From Bryobacter sp. CoA8 C33 (lineage in GTDB: Bacteria; Acidobacteriota; Terriglobia; Bryobacterales; Bryobacteraceae), in assembly GCA_019931185.1 (NCBI GenBank), contig JAINDK010000050.1, forward strand, positions 186,001 to 250,000: DNA of 64,000 bases. The letters are read 5' to 3'. The position numbers were made by a program, and so were the translations under genes. The notes under the pieces were generated by a model. It worked only from the letters and a program-made list of their open reading frames with translations. It did not search any database and was not told where the DNA came from. Of this stretch, positions 45,244 to 53,057 are shown piece by piece; positions within the stretch are counted from its first letter, which is position 1; every line of letters starts with the position of its first letter.

Positions 45244-45363
45244 CTAGCAAAGAGCGAGGAGGCCCGGGAACTCACCGGTGGAGTCGGCGAGAAATTTGAC
45301 GCCGCCTTCCTGCTGACGCGAGTTAGGGCAGCCGCCGCAGTTCTGATGGAGAACGGGAAGCAT
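45244..45363 (-). CDS. Possible 39-aa protein with a CxxC pair
   Basis: This short frame of 39 residues starts at ATG 45363 and contains NCGGCPNSRQQEGGVKF, with CxxC spacing near residue 9. It lies 18 bases upstream of the CusF-like lipoprotein gene on the same strand and would be co-transcribed. There is no clear Shine-Dalgarno. It could be a small metal-binding peptide or a chance frame. Confidence 0.25.
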   Translation of the reverse strand: MLPVLHQNCGGCPNSRQQEGGVKFLADSTGEFPGLLALC

Positions 45364-45522
45364 GTCTTTTTCAAAGGAGAGGGACAGGCAACGGGCAGGA
45401 AAAAAAGCGGCAGTAGTTTTATGTGAGGACCAGCGTAGTGGAATCGGCCTGCTGATTGGCTTATGCTCAAGTTATGGAGACAGCAGCCCTTCACACCCAG
45501 CCCGGCCTGTCACGCCCTGGAC

Positions 45523-45549
45523 TTTTCGGCGCGGATTAGACGCCGAAAA
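45523..45549. promoter_or_regulatory. 9-bp hairpin in the leader of the class III aminotransferase gene
   Basis: TTTTCGGCG (45523-45531) and CGCCGAAAA (45541-45549) form a perfect 9-bp stem with a 9-base loop, ending 48 bases before the aminotransferase ATG (45598). The stem could serve as an attenuator, operator or mRNA stabiliser. No T-run follows. Confidence 0.45.
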
Positions 45550-45597
45550 CCTTTTCCCACCCCCTCTCAACCAACTTCAATTGATCAGGAGAATCGC

Positions 45598-46950
45598 ATG
45601 AGCACAACCCTGCTTAGGCGCGACGACCTGCCGCATTTGGTGACCGCATTACCGGGTCCGAAGGCGGCGCAACTCATTGCCCGGGATCAAGCTGTATTGA
45701 GCCCGAGTTATACGCGGGGATACCCGTTGACGGTGGCGCGGGCGGAAGGCTCGATCATCGAAGACCTGGATGGCAACCGGTTTCTTGATTGCAACGCGGG
45801 GATTGCCGTGTGCGCGACGGGGCATTGCCATCCGAAAGTGGTCGAGTCAATCCAGCGGCAGGCCGCGCGGTTGGTGCATTATTCGGGCACGGATTTCTTT
45901 TACGAAAACATGGTGCAACTGGCCGAGAAGCTGCGGAGCCTGGCGCCGGGCGGCGGCGGGCGGCGCGTGTACTTTGGCAACTCCGGCACCGAGGCGATTG
46001 AGGCTTCGCTCAAGATGGCGCGCTACCAGACGGGACGCGAGCGCTTTATCGCGTTTCTGGGAGCCTTTCATGGGCGCACGATGGGATCGCTGTCGCTGAC
46101 GGGATCGAAAAGCATACAGAAGAAGAAATTCGGTTCGCTGCTGTCGGGCGTCACGCACATTCCCTATGCGAACTGTTACCGCTGCGCATATGGCAAGCAG
46201 GTGGAGAGCTGTCAGGTGGAATGCGTGAAGGTGATCGAGGACCAACTGATCCGCCACATTCTGCCGGCCGACGACATTGCTGGGATTGTAGTGGAGCCGG
46301 TACAGGGCGAAGGGGGTTATGTCGTGCCGCCGCCGAAGTTTGTCGATGAGTTGCAGGCGGTGGCGGCCAAGTATGAGATTCCGATTATTTGGGATGAGGT
46401 GCAGACGGGGATGGGGCGAACGGGGAAGATGTTCGCGGTGGAGCATTTTCGAGTGAACCCGGACATACTGGCGCTGGCGAAGGGAATTGCAAGCGGCTTA
46501 CCATTGAGCGCGGTGGTGAGCAAGCCGCAATGGATGCAGTGGACCCCGGGGGCGCATGCCTCGACCTTTGGCGGCAATCCGGTGGCGATCGCCAGTTCTC
46601 TAACGACGATTGAGTTGCTCGAGGCGGATTTGCTTGAGAATGCGCGGCGGGTGGGGGGCTATATGCTCGAGCGAATGCTGGCGTGGCCGCGCGAATTCCG
46701 TCACGTGGGCCGGGTACAGGGTCTGGGCCTGATGCTGGGATTTGAGCTGGTCAGGACGCAGCAGGGGCGGGAACGTTTTCCGGAACTGCGGGACCGCTTG
46801 GAGCGGATGGCCTTTGAGCGGGGGATTCTGATTCTGGGTTGCGGCCCGAATTCGATCCGGCTGTGTCCGCCGCTGGTGTTCACACGCGACCAGGCTGAGT
46901 TCTGCCTGGATACACTGGAGGCTTGTCTGAAGCAAAGCCAAGAATCCTAG
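45598..46950 (+). CDS. Class III (acetylornithine/4-aminobutyrate-type) aminotransferase
   Basis: The protein has 450 residues from ATG 45598, with AGGAG 6 bases upstream. It is a PLP fold type I aminotransferase: FLDCNAGIAVCATGHCHP, the phosphate-binding NSGTEAIEAS, WDEVQTGMGRTG and the PLP lysine in LALAKGIASGLPLSA. Residues 190-215 have an added Cys-rich insert (NCYRCAYGKQVESCQVEC). Family members use glutamate or acetylornithine, GABA and related omega-amino acids; the specificity is not certain. It overlaps the methyltransferase gene by 28 bases. Confidence 0.88.
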   Translation: MSTTLLRRDDLPHLVTALPGPKAAQLIARDQAVLSPSYTRGYPLTVARAEGSIIEDLDGNRFLDCNAGIAVCATGHCHPKVVESIQRQAARLVHYSGTDFFYENMVQLAEKLRSLAPGGGGRRVYFGNSGTEAIEASLKMARYQTGRERFIAFLGAFHGRTMGSLSLTGSKSIQKKKFGSLLSGVTHIPYANCYRCAYGKQVESCQVECVKVIEDQLIRHILPADDIAGIVVEPVQGEGGYVVPPPKFVDELQAVAAKYEIPIIWDEVQTGMGRTGKMFAVEHFRVNPDILALAKGIASGLPLSAVVSKPQWMQWTPGAHASTFGGNPVAIASSLTTIELLEADLLENARRVGGYMLERMLAWPREFRHVGRVQGLGLMLGFELVRTQQGRERFPELRDRLERMAFERGILILGCGPNSIRLCPPLVFTRDQAEFCLDTLEACLKQSQES

Positions 46951-47465
46951 ACGTGGGTTGCGGGATCAAGAAGTATCCCGGAGCCATCGGTCTGGACAAC
47001 AATCCGAGAACGGCGGCCGACGTGATTGCCGACCTCGACCGCCCGCCGTACCCGTTTCGCGATTCCGCATTCGACGAAGTGAGGGCGATCCATGTCATTG
47101 AGCACGTGGAGAACGTGATTCGCACGATGGAAGAGTTTCACCGGCTGACACGGAGCGGGGGGACGATCCGGCTGGAGACGCCGCACTACACAGACTTTTC
47201 GAGCTTCTGCGACCCGACGCACCGCTGGCATCTGAACAGCTTCAGCTTCCGGTATTTTGGGGCGGATGACGCGGGGTTTGGCTATTACACGGCGGCGAAA
47301 TTCCGCGAGAAAAAAGTGTATGTCAAGCTACTTGCTTTGTGGAGGTATCTCGGGTTTGAATTTCTAATCAACCGTTCGGCGCGGTTGCGGCGCTGGTGGG
47401 AATACTACTTGTGCTTCATTGTGCGGGGCAAGGTGATGCAATTCGAATTTGAAGTGCGAAAGTGA
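46923..47465 (+). CDS. Class I SAM-dependent methyltransferase
   Basis: This 180-residue protein starts at TTG 46923, inside the aminotransferase end. Motif I is ILDVGCGIKKYPGAIGLD, then RAIHVIEHVENV and RLTRSGGTIRLETPHY. After FSSFCDPTHRWHLNSFSFRYF the C-terminal part is typical of methyltransferases near polysaccharide genes. The substrate is unknown. yraN overlaps its stop by 4 bases. Confidence 0.85.
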   Translation: MSEAKPRILDVGCGIKKYPGAIGLDNNPRTAADVIADLDRPPYPFRDSAFDEVRAIHVIEHVENVIRTMEEFHRLTRSGGTIRLETPHYTDFSSFCDPTHRWHLNSFSFRYFGADDAGFGYYTAAKFREKKVYVKLLALWRYLGFEFLINRSARLRRWWEYYLCFIVRGKVMQFEFEVRK

Positions 47466-47923
47466 GTTCGCTAACCAGACCGGTATGGTTGCTGATCGAC
47501 CGGTTGCGGCAATGGCAGGACGCGCGGACGCTCGATGCGGCGCATGCGCTAGGGCGGCGTGGGGAGGATATCGCGCACCGCTATCTCGAAAAGCAGGGTT
47601 ATATCGTGGTGGCGCGGAACTGGCGGAGCCGGCGCGGGCTGAACGAGGTGGATCTGGTGGCCTGGCAGAAGGGGGAGCCAGCGCGGCTGGTGCTGGCCGA
47701 GGTGAAGTCGCGGCGGAGCGATGAGTTTGGGGCGCCGGAGCGCAACATTGGCGCGGAAAAGATGCGGGCCCTGCGGGCGGCGGCGCGGGAGATTTGCCAT
47801 AAGGAGTTTGTGCCGGAGGAAGCCGTCCGCTTCGACACGATATCGATTGTCTTCGAGCCAGAGTTAAAGATCGACCATCAGGAGGATGCGTTCAGCTGGG
47901 GCCGGGGGGGGAGCTTGGCGTAA
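47462..47923 (+). CDS. yraN: UPF0102/YraN-family putative endonuclease
   Basis: This 153-residue protein starts at GTG 47462. The family pattern is clear: GRRGEDIAHRYLEKQGYIVVARNWRSRRGLNEVDLVAW, LAEVKSRRSDEFG. The Glu...Asp...Glu-x-Lys residues are those of the restriction-endonuclease-like fold. YraN proteins help natural transformation or DNA processing in some bacteria, but a biochemical role is not settled. The C-terminal 30 residues are not part of the domain. Confidence 0.9.
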   Translation: MSSLTRPVWLLIDRLRQWQDARTLDAAHALGRRGEDIAHRYLEKQGYIVVARNWRSRRGLNEVDLVAWQKGEPARLVLAEVKSRRSDEFGAPERNIGAEKMRALRAAAREICHKEFVPEEAVRFDTISIVFEPELKIDHQEDAFSWGRGGSLA

Positions 47924-47954
47924 TTGAGCCTGGATGTGCGAGTTTAGGAGGAGC

Positions 47955-49199
47955 ATGTCGTGGCGGCCCAATTCGAGAGACGCGGCGTGGATCACATTGT
48001 TCCTTGCGCTGCACTTTTGTTCGCGCGTGGTCAACGATGCGGAGGCGGAGATGCTGGCGGCGCTGGCCACCGTCGAGATCGTGGAGCCGCGGATCGGGTT
48101 CTTCAACGAGGGCAGTGTGGGGAGGCTTTGCGGGATTGGTTTGCGGCTGGCGCTGAGCTATCTGCTGATCGGCGTAACCGGGGGAATTGAGTCGAGCTAT
48201 TACCTGATCCTGATGTTACCGGTGGTGCGGGGGGCGAGTCTATTCGGGGCGTGGGCTTCAGCGGCCGTGGCGGTGGTGTCGGCGCTGAGCTATCTGTCTT
48301 TTCTGCTGTATGTTGATTTTTCCTGGATGCGGATTCCGCGGGACCAGCAACAGGAGATCAGCTTCCGGGCCTTGTTTCTGCTGCTGGCGGGGTATCTGAC
48401 TTATCAACTGGCGCGGCGCAACCGGGAGCAGGCGGAGCGGTACCAGGGGCTGGCGGTGGAGTTGGCCGAGACGAACGCAAACCTGAAGGCCGCGCAGAGC
48501 GAGGTGCAGCGGAGCGAGAGGCTGGCGGCGTTGGGGCAATTGACGGCGGGGCTGGCGCACGAGCTGCGCAATCCGCTGGGGACGATCAAGAACTCGGCGG
48601 AACTGCTGGCGAAGCGGATATCCGCCGGCGATGTGCTGGGGCGGGAGTTGACCGGCTACATATCGAGCGAAGTGGACCGGACCAATGATCTGGTGAAGCG
48701 GTTTCTCGATTTTGCCCGGCCCTTCCGGCTGCGGATCGAGATGGTGGAGATTGCCGAGGTGATCGACCGGGCGATCCAGCAGGTGGAGGCGCGGGCGGAA
48801 GCAAAAGGTGTGACGATCCTACGGAATGACTCGCCCGATGTTGGGCCCGCGCCGATGGACGCGCAATGGGTGGAGGCGCTGCTGGCGAATCTGCTGGCGA
48901 ACGCGATCGACGCGAGCCCGGTGGGAGCGGCGGTAACGGTGAGTTCCCGGACGGCCGAGGGGGGAATCGAGTTATCGGTCGCGGACCGTGGCCAAGGCAT
49001 TGCCGAGGAGACGCTGCCGAACATCTTCAATCCGTTCTTTACGACGAAGGCGGAGGGGACGGGCCTGGGCTTGGCGATTGTGGCGAAGGTAGTGGACGAG
49101 CATGGAGGCCGGATCGCGGTGGAAAGCCGGCCAGGGGAGGGGAGCCAGTTCCGCATCTGGCTGCCAGACCGGAGCGAACCGCGGGAATCGAACCGATGA
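47955..49199 (+). CDS. NtrB-like membrane histidine kinase
   Basis: The protein has 414 residues from ATG 47955, chosen because AGGAGG lies 3 bases before it (47946-47951); ATG 47934 is possible. Several membrane helices lie within about 1-155, followed by a coiled-coil linker, HisKA (GLAHELRNPLGTIKNSAELL) and a GHKL ATPase (N-box LANLLANAIDASP, G1 DRGQGIAEE, FFTTKAEGTGLGL). There is no PAS or GAF domain. The stop overlaps the regulator start (ATGA), so the two form a two-component pair. Confidence 0.93.
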   Translation: MSWRPNSRDAAWITLFLALHFCSRVVNDAEAEMLAALATVEIVEPRIGFFNEGSVGRLCGIGLRLALSYLLIGVTGGIESSYYLILMLPVVRGASLFGAWASAAVAVVSALSYLSFLLYVDFSWMRIPRDQQQEISFRALFLLLAGYLTYQLARRNREQAERYQGLAVELAETNANLKAAQSEVQRSERLAALGQLTAGLAHELRNPLGTIKNSAELLAKRISAGDVLGRELTGYISSEVDRTNDLVKRFLDFARPFRLRIEMVEIAEVIDRAIQQVEARAEAKGVTILRNDSPDVGPAPMDAQWVEALLANLLANAIDASPVGAAVTVSSRTAEGGIELSVADRGQGIAEETLPNIFNPFFTTKAEGTGLGLAIVAKVVDEHGGRIAVESRPGEGSQFRIWLPDRSEPRESNR

Positions 49200-50545
49200 G
49201 AATCCTGATTATCGAAGACGAAGAACGGCTGCGGCGGGTGATTGAACTGCACCTGTCGGCCGAGCAGCACGACGTGGTGGGGGCCGCGACGGCCGAGGCC
49301 GCGCTGGGGCAACTGGAAAACGTGGATCTGGTCTTGACGGACTTGAAGATGCCGGGCATGGACGGGCTGACTCTGCTTGAGAAGATCCACAAGGAATCGC
49401 CGCAGCTTCCGGTGATCGTGATGACGGCCTTCGGCAATGTGGAGACGGCGGTTGAGGCGATGAAGCGGGGGGCGGCGGATTTTCTGCAGAAGCCGTTTTC
49501 GCTCGCGCACCTGAGCACAGTGGTGGGCAAGGCGCTGGAGATGCGGCGGCTCAAGGTCGAGAACGAGCGGCTGCGGCAGGAGCTTGAGACACGGAGCGGA
49601 TTTGGTAATCTGATCGGGCACAGCGCGGGGATGCGGGAGGTGTTCCGGCTGATCGAGAAGGTGGCGCCGAGCCGGGCGACGGTATTGCTGTGCGGGGAAA
49701 GTGGCGTGGGCAAGGACATGGTGGCGCGAGCGATCCATTACCACTCGCCGCGGCGCACCCAACCGCTAGTCAAAATCAACTGTGGAGCGTTGCCGGAGAA
49801 CCTGATGGAGAGCGAGTTATTCGGCTATGAGAAGGGGGCATTTACGGGAGCGACGGTGGCCAAACCGGGGAAGTTTGAGCAGGCCGATCAGGGGACGGTG
49901 TTTCTGGATGAAATCGGAGATGTGCCGCTGCCGGTGCAGGTGAAGCTGCTGCGGGTGTTGCAAGAGCGCGAGTTTGAGCGGCTGGGATCGAACCGGACAC
50001 GGAAGCTGGATGTGCGGGTGGTGGCGGCAACGAATGTGGATTTGCGGGCGGCGCTCGAAGGGGGGCGCTTTCGCGAGGATCTGTACTACCGGTTGAATGT
50101 GATGCCGATCAACATACCCCCACTGCGGGAGCGGCTCGAGGATGTACCAGCGCTGGCGGGTCACTTTCTCGAGCGGTTTGGGGAGGGACGGTACCGGTTT
50201 TCGGTGGCGGCGCTAGAGAAACTGCTGGGGCACCGTTGGCCGGGGAATGTGCGTGAGTTGGAGAATGTGATCGAGCGGAGCGTACTGCTGGCCTCGGGTG
50301 AGCTGTTAGGGGCCGAGGACATCCGGCTGGAGATGGGCCCGCGGGGGAGGGCCGGGGGTGGGGAAGGGCTGTTTTTGCCCGCGGGGATGACGCTCGATGA
50401 ATATGAGCAGAGCATCTTGCGGGAAGCGTTGAAGCGGGCGAGCGGGAATAAGAGCCAGGCGGCACGGCTGCTGGGAATCACGCGAAACGCGCTGCGCTAC
50501 CGGCTGAGCCAGATGGGGCTCGAGGACAAGGAGGGCGAGGGCTGA
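49196..50545 (+). CDS. NtrC-family sigma-54-dependent response regulator
   Basis: The protein has 449 residues from ATG 49196. The receiver domain has the acidic residues EDEE (about 7-10), Asp in [13 protein letters not shown] and Lys in FLQKPFS. The AAA+ domain has an intact Walker A GESGVGKD, the sigma-54 contact GAFTGA, Walker B FLDEIGD and the arginine-finger region. A Fis-type helix-turn-helix lies at the end ([20 protein letters not shown]). It should activate sigma-54 promoters and makes a useful contrast with the degenerate regulator at 1685-3088. It is coupled to the upstream kinase. Confidence 0.94.
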   Translation: MRILIIEDEERLRRVIELHLSAEQHDVVGAATAEAALGQLENVDLVLTDLKMPGMDGLTLLEKIHKESPQLPVIVMTAFGNVETAVEAMKRGAADFLQKPFSLAHLSTVVGKALEMRRLKVENERLRQELETRSGFGNLIGHSAGMREVFRLIEKVAPSRATVLLCGESGVGKDMVARAIHYHSPRRTQPLVKINCGALPENLMESELFGYEKGAFTGATVAKPGKFEQADQGTVFLDEIGDVPLPVQVKLLRVLQEREFERLGSNRTRKLDVRVVAATNVDLRAALEGGRFREDLYYRLNVMPINIPPLRERLEDVPALAGHFLERFGEGRYRFSVAALEKLLGHRWPGNVRELENVIERSVLLASGELLGAEDIRLEMGPRGRAGGGEGLFLPAGMTLDEYEQSILREALKRASGNKSQAARLLGITRNALRYRLSQMGLEDKEGEG

Positions 50546-50548
50546 CCG

Positions 50549-50953
50549 ATGCGAGCGAGCACGATCCGGCACGTGTTTGTTTACGGGACGTTGAAGCGGG
50601 GCCAGGACCATGCGATGGCGCGGCGGCTGGCGGTGGAGGGGAGCTATCGCGGGAAGGCGAGCCTGGCGGGCCGGTTGATCGACCTCGGGGCTTATCCGGG
50701 GATGTTGCCGGCGCTGGAGGACGGGGAGCGGGTGAAGGGAGAGTTGTTTGCCTTACCCGAGGAGGGCGATCTGCTGGAGTGTCTGGACCGCTATGAAGGG
50801 TGCCACGCCGGGGACGCGGAGCCGCGGGAATACTGTCGGATTGTTTGCACGGCGCGGGATGAGGATGGAGTGCGCGTATGGTGCTGGGCCTATCTCTACC
50901 AGGGGGGCGAGGAGGGCCGATTGTTGCCGGGCGGGGAGTGGCCGGCGGGCTAA
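50549..50953 (+). CDS. Gamma-glutamylcyclotransferase-like protein
   Basis: This 134-residue protein has the AIG2/GGCT fold: VFVYGTLKRGQDH near the N-terminus (substrate loop YGTL) and the LDRYEGC segment around residue 80, with the catalytic-type Glu. Family members cyclise gamma-glutamyl amines to 5-oxoproline. It lies 3 bases after the regulator stop and converges with the UDP-sugar dehydrogenase gene (4-base overlap). Any link to the two-component system is unclear. Confidence 0.85.
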   Translation: MRASTIRHVFVYGTLKRGQDHAMARRLAVEGSYRGKASLAGRLIDLGAYPGMLPALEDGERVKGELFALPEEGDLLECLDRYEGCHAGDAEPREYCRIVCTARDEDGVRVWCWAYLYQGGEEGRLLPGGEWPAG

Positions 50954-52248
50954 AGGGTGACGATCTTGGGCGATTGGAAGCGCTTTAGGGCGTTGCGGGT
51001 GTCGACAATGAGGGGCGCGGCATCGAGCACGGCGGCATAGTCGACGCCGGTGTGATCGGTGACGACGACGACGCAGTCGGCCTGGGCGCAGGCGGACTGC
51101 ATGTCCTGGCTGTCAAAGCGCCCGCCCTCGAGCCGCAGGGTGGGAATGAAGGGATCGGTGTAAGAGACGCGGGCGCCGCGCTGCAGCAGCAGGTGCATGA
51201 TGTCGAGGCCGGGGGATTCGCGGACGTCGTCGATATCCTTCTTATAAGACATGCCGAGGATGTGAACGGCGGAGCCACGCAGGGGCTTGGTGTGGTCGTT
51301 GAGGGCGTTCTGGATCTTGTCGACGACGAAATGAGGCATCTGGCCGTTGATGTAGCCGGCGAGTTCGATGAAGCGGGCCTCGATGCCGGACTGCTTGGAC
51401 TTCCAGGATAGGTAGAAGGGATCGATCGGGATGCAATGGCCGCCGAGGCCCGGGCCGGGATAAAAAGGCATGAAGCCAAAGGGCTTGGTAGCGGCGGCGT
51501 CGATCACCTCCCAGACATTGATGCCCATGCGGCCGCACATGATCGAGAGCTCGTTGACCATGCCGATGTTGATCATGCGGAAGGTGTTCTCGAGCAGCTT
51601 GACCATTTCGGCGACCTTGGTGCCGCTAACGGGCACGACACGGTCGAGGGCCTGCGCATAAAAAGCGGCGCCAACTTCCGTGCAGTTGGCGGTGTGGCCG
51701 CCGACGACTTTGGGAATGTTGCGGGTCTGGAATTGTTTGTTGCCAGGGTCGACGCGTTCCGGGGAGAAGCAGAGGAAGAAATCGGCGCCGACCGTGAGGC
51801 CGTTTTGTTCGAGCTTGGGCAGGACGAGTTCTTCGGTGGTGCCGGGATAGGTCGTCGACTCGAGAATGACCAGCTTACCGGGGCCGAAGTTCTCGGCGAT
51901 AGACTGCACGGCGGAATTGACGAAGGTCATATCCGGGTCCTTGGCTTTCGACAGGGGGGTGGGAACGCAGATGTTGACAGTATCGAGATCGCGGATGCGG
52001 GAGAAATCGGTGGTGGCGGCGAGTTTACCTGCTGCGACGAGCGGTTGAACGGTGGAGGTGGGGATGTCCTGTATGTAGGACTCACCGGCGTTGAGTTTGT
52101 CGATTTTGCGGTGATCGACATCGAGCCCGAGAACCTCAAAGCCGGCATGAGCGAATTCAACAGCCAGGGGCAAACCAACGTAGCCTAGGCCAACGACACC
52201 CACGCGGGCTGTCTTGGTGTGGAGTTTGTCGAGCAGTTGTTGTTTCAT
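50950..52248 (-). CDS. UDP-N-acetylhexosamine 6-dehydrogenase (WecC/WbpA/TviB family)
   Basis: This 432-residue enzyme has an N-terminal NAD-binding domain (GLGYVGLPLAVEFAHAG), the central helical domain with the oxidation Cys in GGHCIPIDPFYL, and a C-terminal UDP-binding domain (LGMSYKKDIDDVRESPGLDI). It oxidises UDP-HexNAc to its uronic acid, a precursor of surface polysaccharide. It is the last gene of a four-gene minus-strand operon and overlaps the DapF homologue by 4 bases. The exact sugar (GlcNAc or ManNAc) is uncertain. Confidence 0.93.
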   Translation of the reverse strand: MKQQLLDKLHTKTARVGVVGLGYVGLPLAVEFAHAGFEVLGLDVDHRKIDKLNAGESYIQDIPTSTVQPLVAAGKLAATTDFSRIRDLDTVNICVPTPLSKAKDPDMTFVNSAVQSIAENFGPGKLVILESTTYPGTTEELVLPKLEQNGLTVGADFFLCFSPERVDPGNKQFQTRNIPKVVGGHTANCTEVGAAFYAQALDRVVPVSGTKVAEMVKLLENTFRMINIGMVNELSIMCGRMGINVWEVIDAAATKPFGFMPFYPGPGLGGHCIPIDPFYLSWKSKQSGIEARFIELAGYINGQMPHFVVDKIQNALNDHTKPLRGSAVHILGMSYKKDIDDVRESPGLDIMHLLLQRGARVSYTDPFIPTLRLEGGRFDSQDMQSACAQADCVVVVTDHTGVDYAAVLDAAPLIVDTRNALKRFQSPKIVTL

Positions 52249-53057
52249 GATTCCGAGTAATTGAACAGCCCGGTGGCGACCAATTCAGCCGGGCCCAGTA
52301 GATGAATCGTGGAATCCCAGGAAAGCTTTAGTATTCCGGCGGGGGTATGAACCGTGACGGGACTGGAGGTAAGGCCACGGAGGACGCTGGCGGCCATGGC
52401 ACCGGTGGAGCCGGTTCCCGAGGAGTTTGTAACGCCGACGCCACGTTCAAAGAAGCGGACATCGATCGAGTGAGAGTCGAGGACGCGGACAAAGCTGACA
52501 TTGGTGCGATCGGGGAAGCGGGGATCGCGCTCGACGGCGGCGCCGAGGGAAATCCAATCGAAATCGAAATCGGCAACGAAGATGGCGCACTGGGGATTGC
52601 CGACGTGAAGGATGGTGCAATCGAGATCGTGACCGCCGACCTGGAGTTTCGCGTGCAGATCTTCATTTGAATAAGACGGAAGCCCCATGTCCATGACAAA
52701 GGAATAAAGTGGACCGGATTGCTCGACCAGGCTCATGGACTTGGGGCCAGCGCCGGTGAGGATGCGGACGGTGGGAGCGGTGGCGTGTCCGTTGGCGAGG
52801 GCCCAGGCGGCGGCACAGCGGGTGCCATTGCCGGACATTTCAACCTCGCCGCCGTCGGGATTGAAGAGGCGAATGCGCACGTCGCAACCGGCTTCGGCCG
52901 GAGATATGAGGAGCCAGCCGTCGGCTCCCACGCCTGCATTGCGATGGCAGATGGCGGTGGCGAGATGACTTAGACTTTTCACCGGCGCCAGATCGGGTTG
53001 CCAAGTCAGTAGAAAGTCATTGAGAGCGCCATGCGCCTTGGTGAAGGGGATTTTCAT
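52245..53057 (-). CDS. DapF-family epimerase homologue lacking both catalytic cysteines
   Basis: The protein has 270 residues from ATG 53057 and clearly follows the diaminopimelate epimerase fold: KAHGALNDFLL at the start, FNPDGGEVEM, HVGNPQCAIF and FFERGVGV. Both catalytic residues differ. The family's M-C-G-N-G is MSGNGTRC (Ser75), and A-C-G-T-G-A is SSGTGSTG (Ser213). The usual Glu after the second glycine of the ERGVGE-type motif is also Val (209). DapF needs the two Cys to act as acid and base, so this protein probably does not racemise DAP at a normal rate. It lies in an operon with a glycosyltransferase and a UDP-sugar dehydrogenase. No other lysine or DAP gene is in the window. Confidence 0.9.
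   Translation of the reverse strand: MKIPFTKAHGALNDFLLTWQPDLAPVKSLSHLATAICHRNAGVGADGWLLISPAEAGCDVRIRLFNPDGGEVEMSGNGTRCAAAWALANGHATAPTVRILTGAGPKSMSLVEQSGPLYSFVMDMGLPSYSNEDLHAKLQVGGHDLDCTILHVGNPQCAIFVADFDFDWISLGAAVERDPRFPDRTNVSFVRVLDSHSIDVRFFERGVGVTNSSGTGSTGAMAASVLRGLTSSPVTVHTPAGILKLSWDSTIHLLGPAELVATGLFNYSES

Noticed and set aside
46600-46941. 113-codon minus-strand frame
   Set aside because: It is antisense to the class III aminotransferase and methyltransferase genes.
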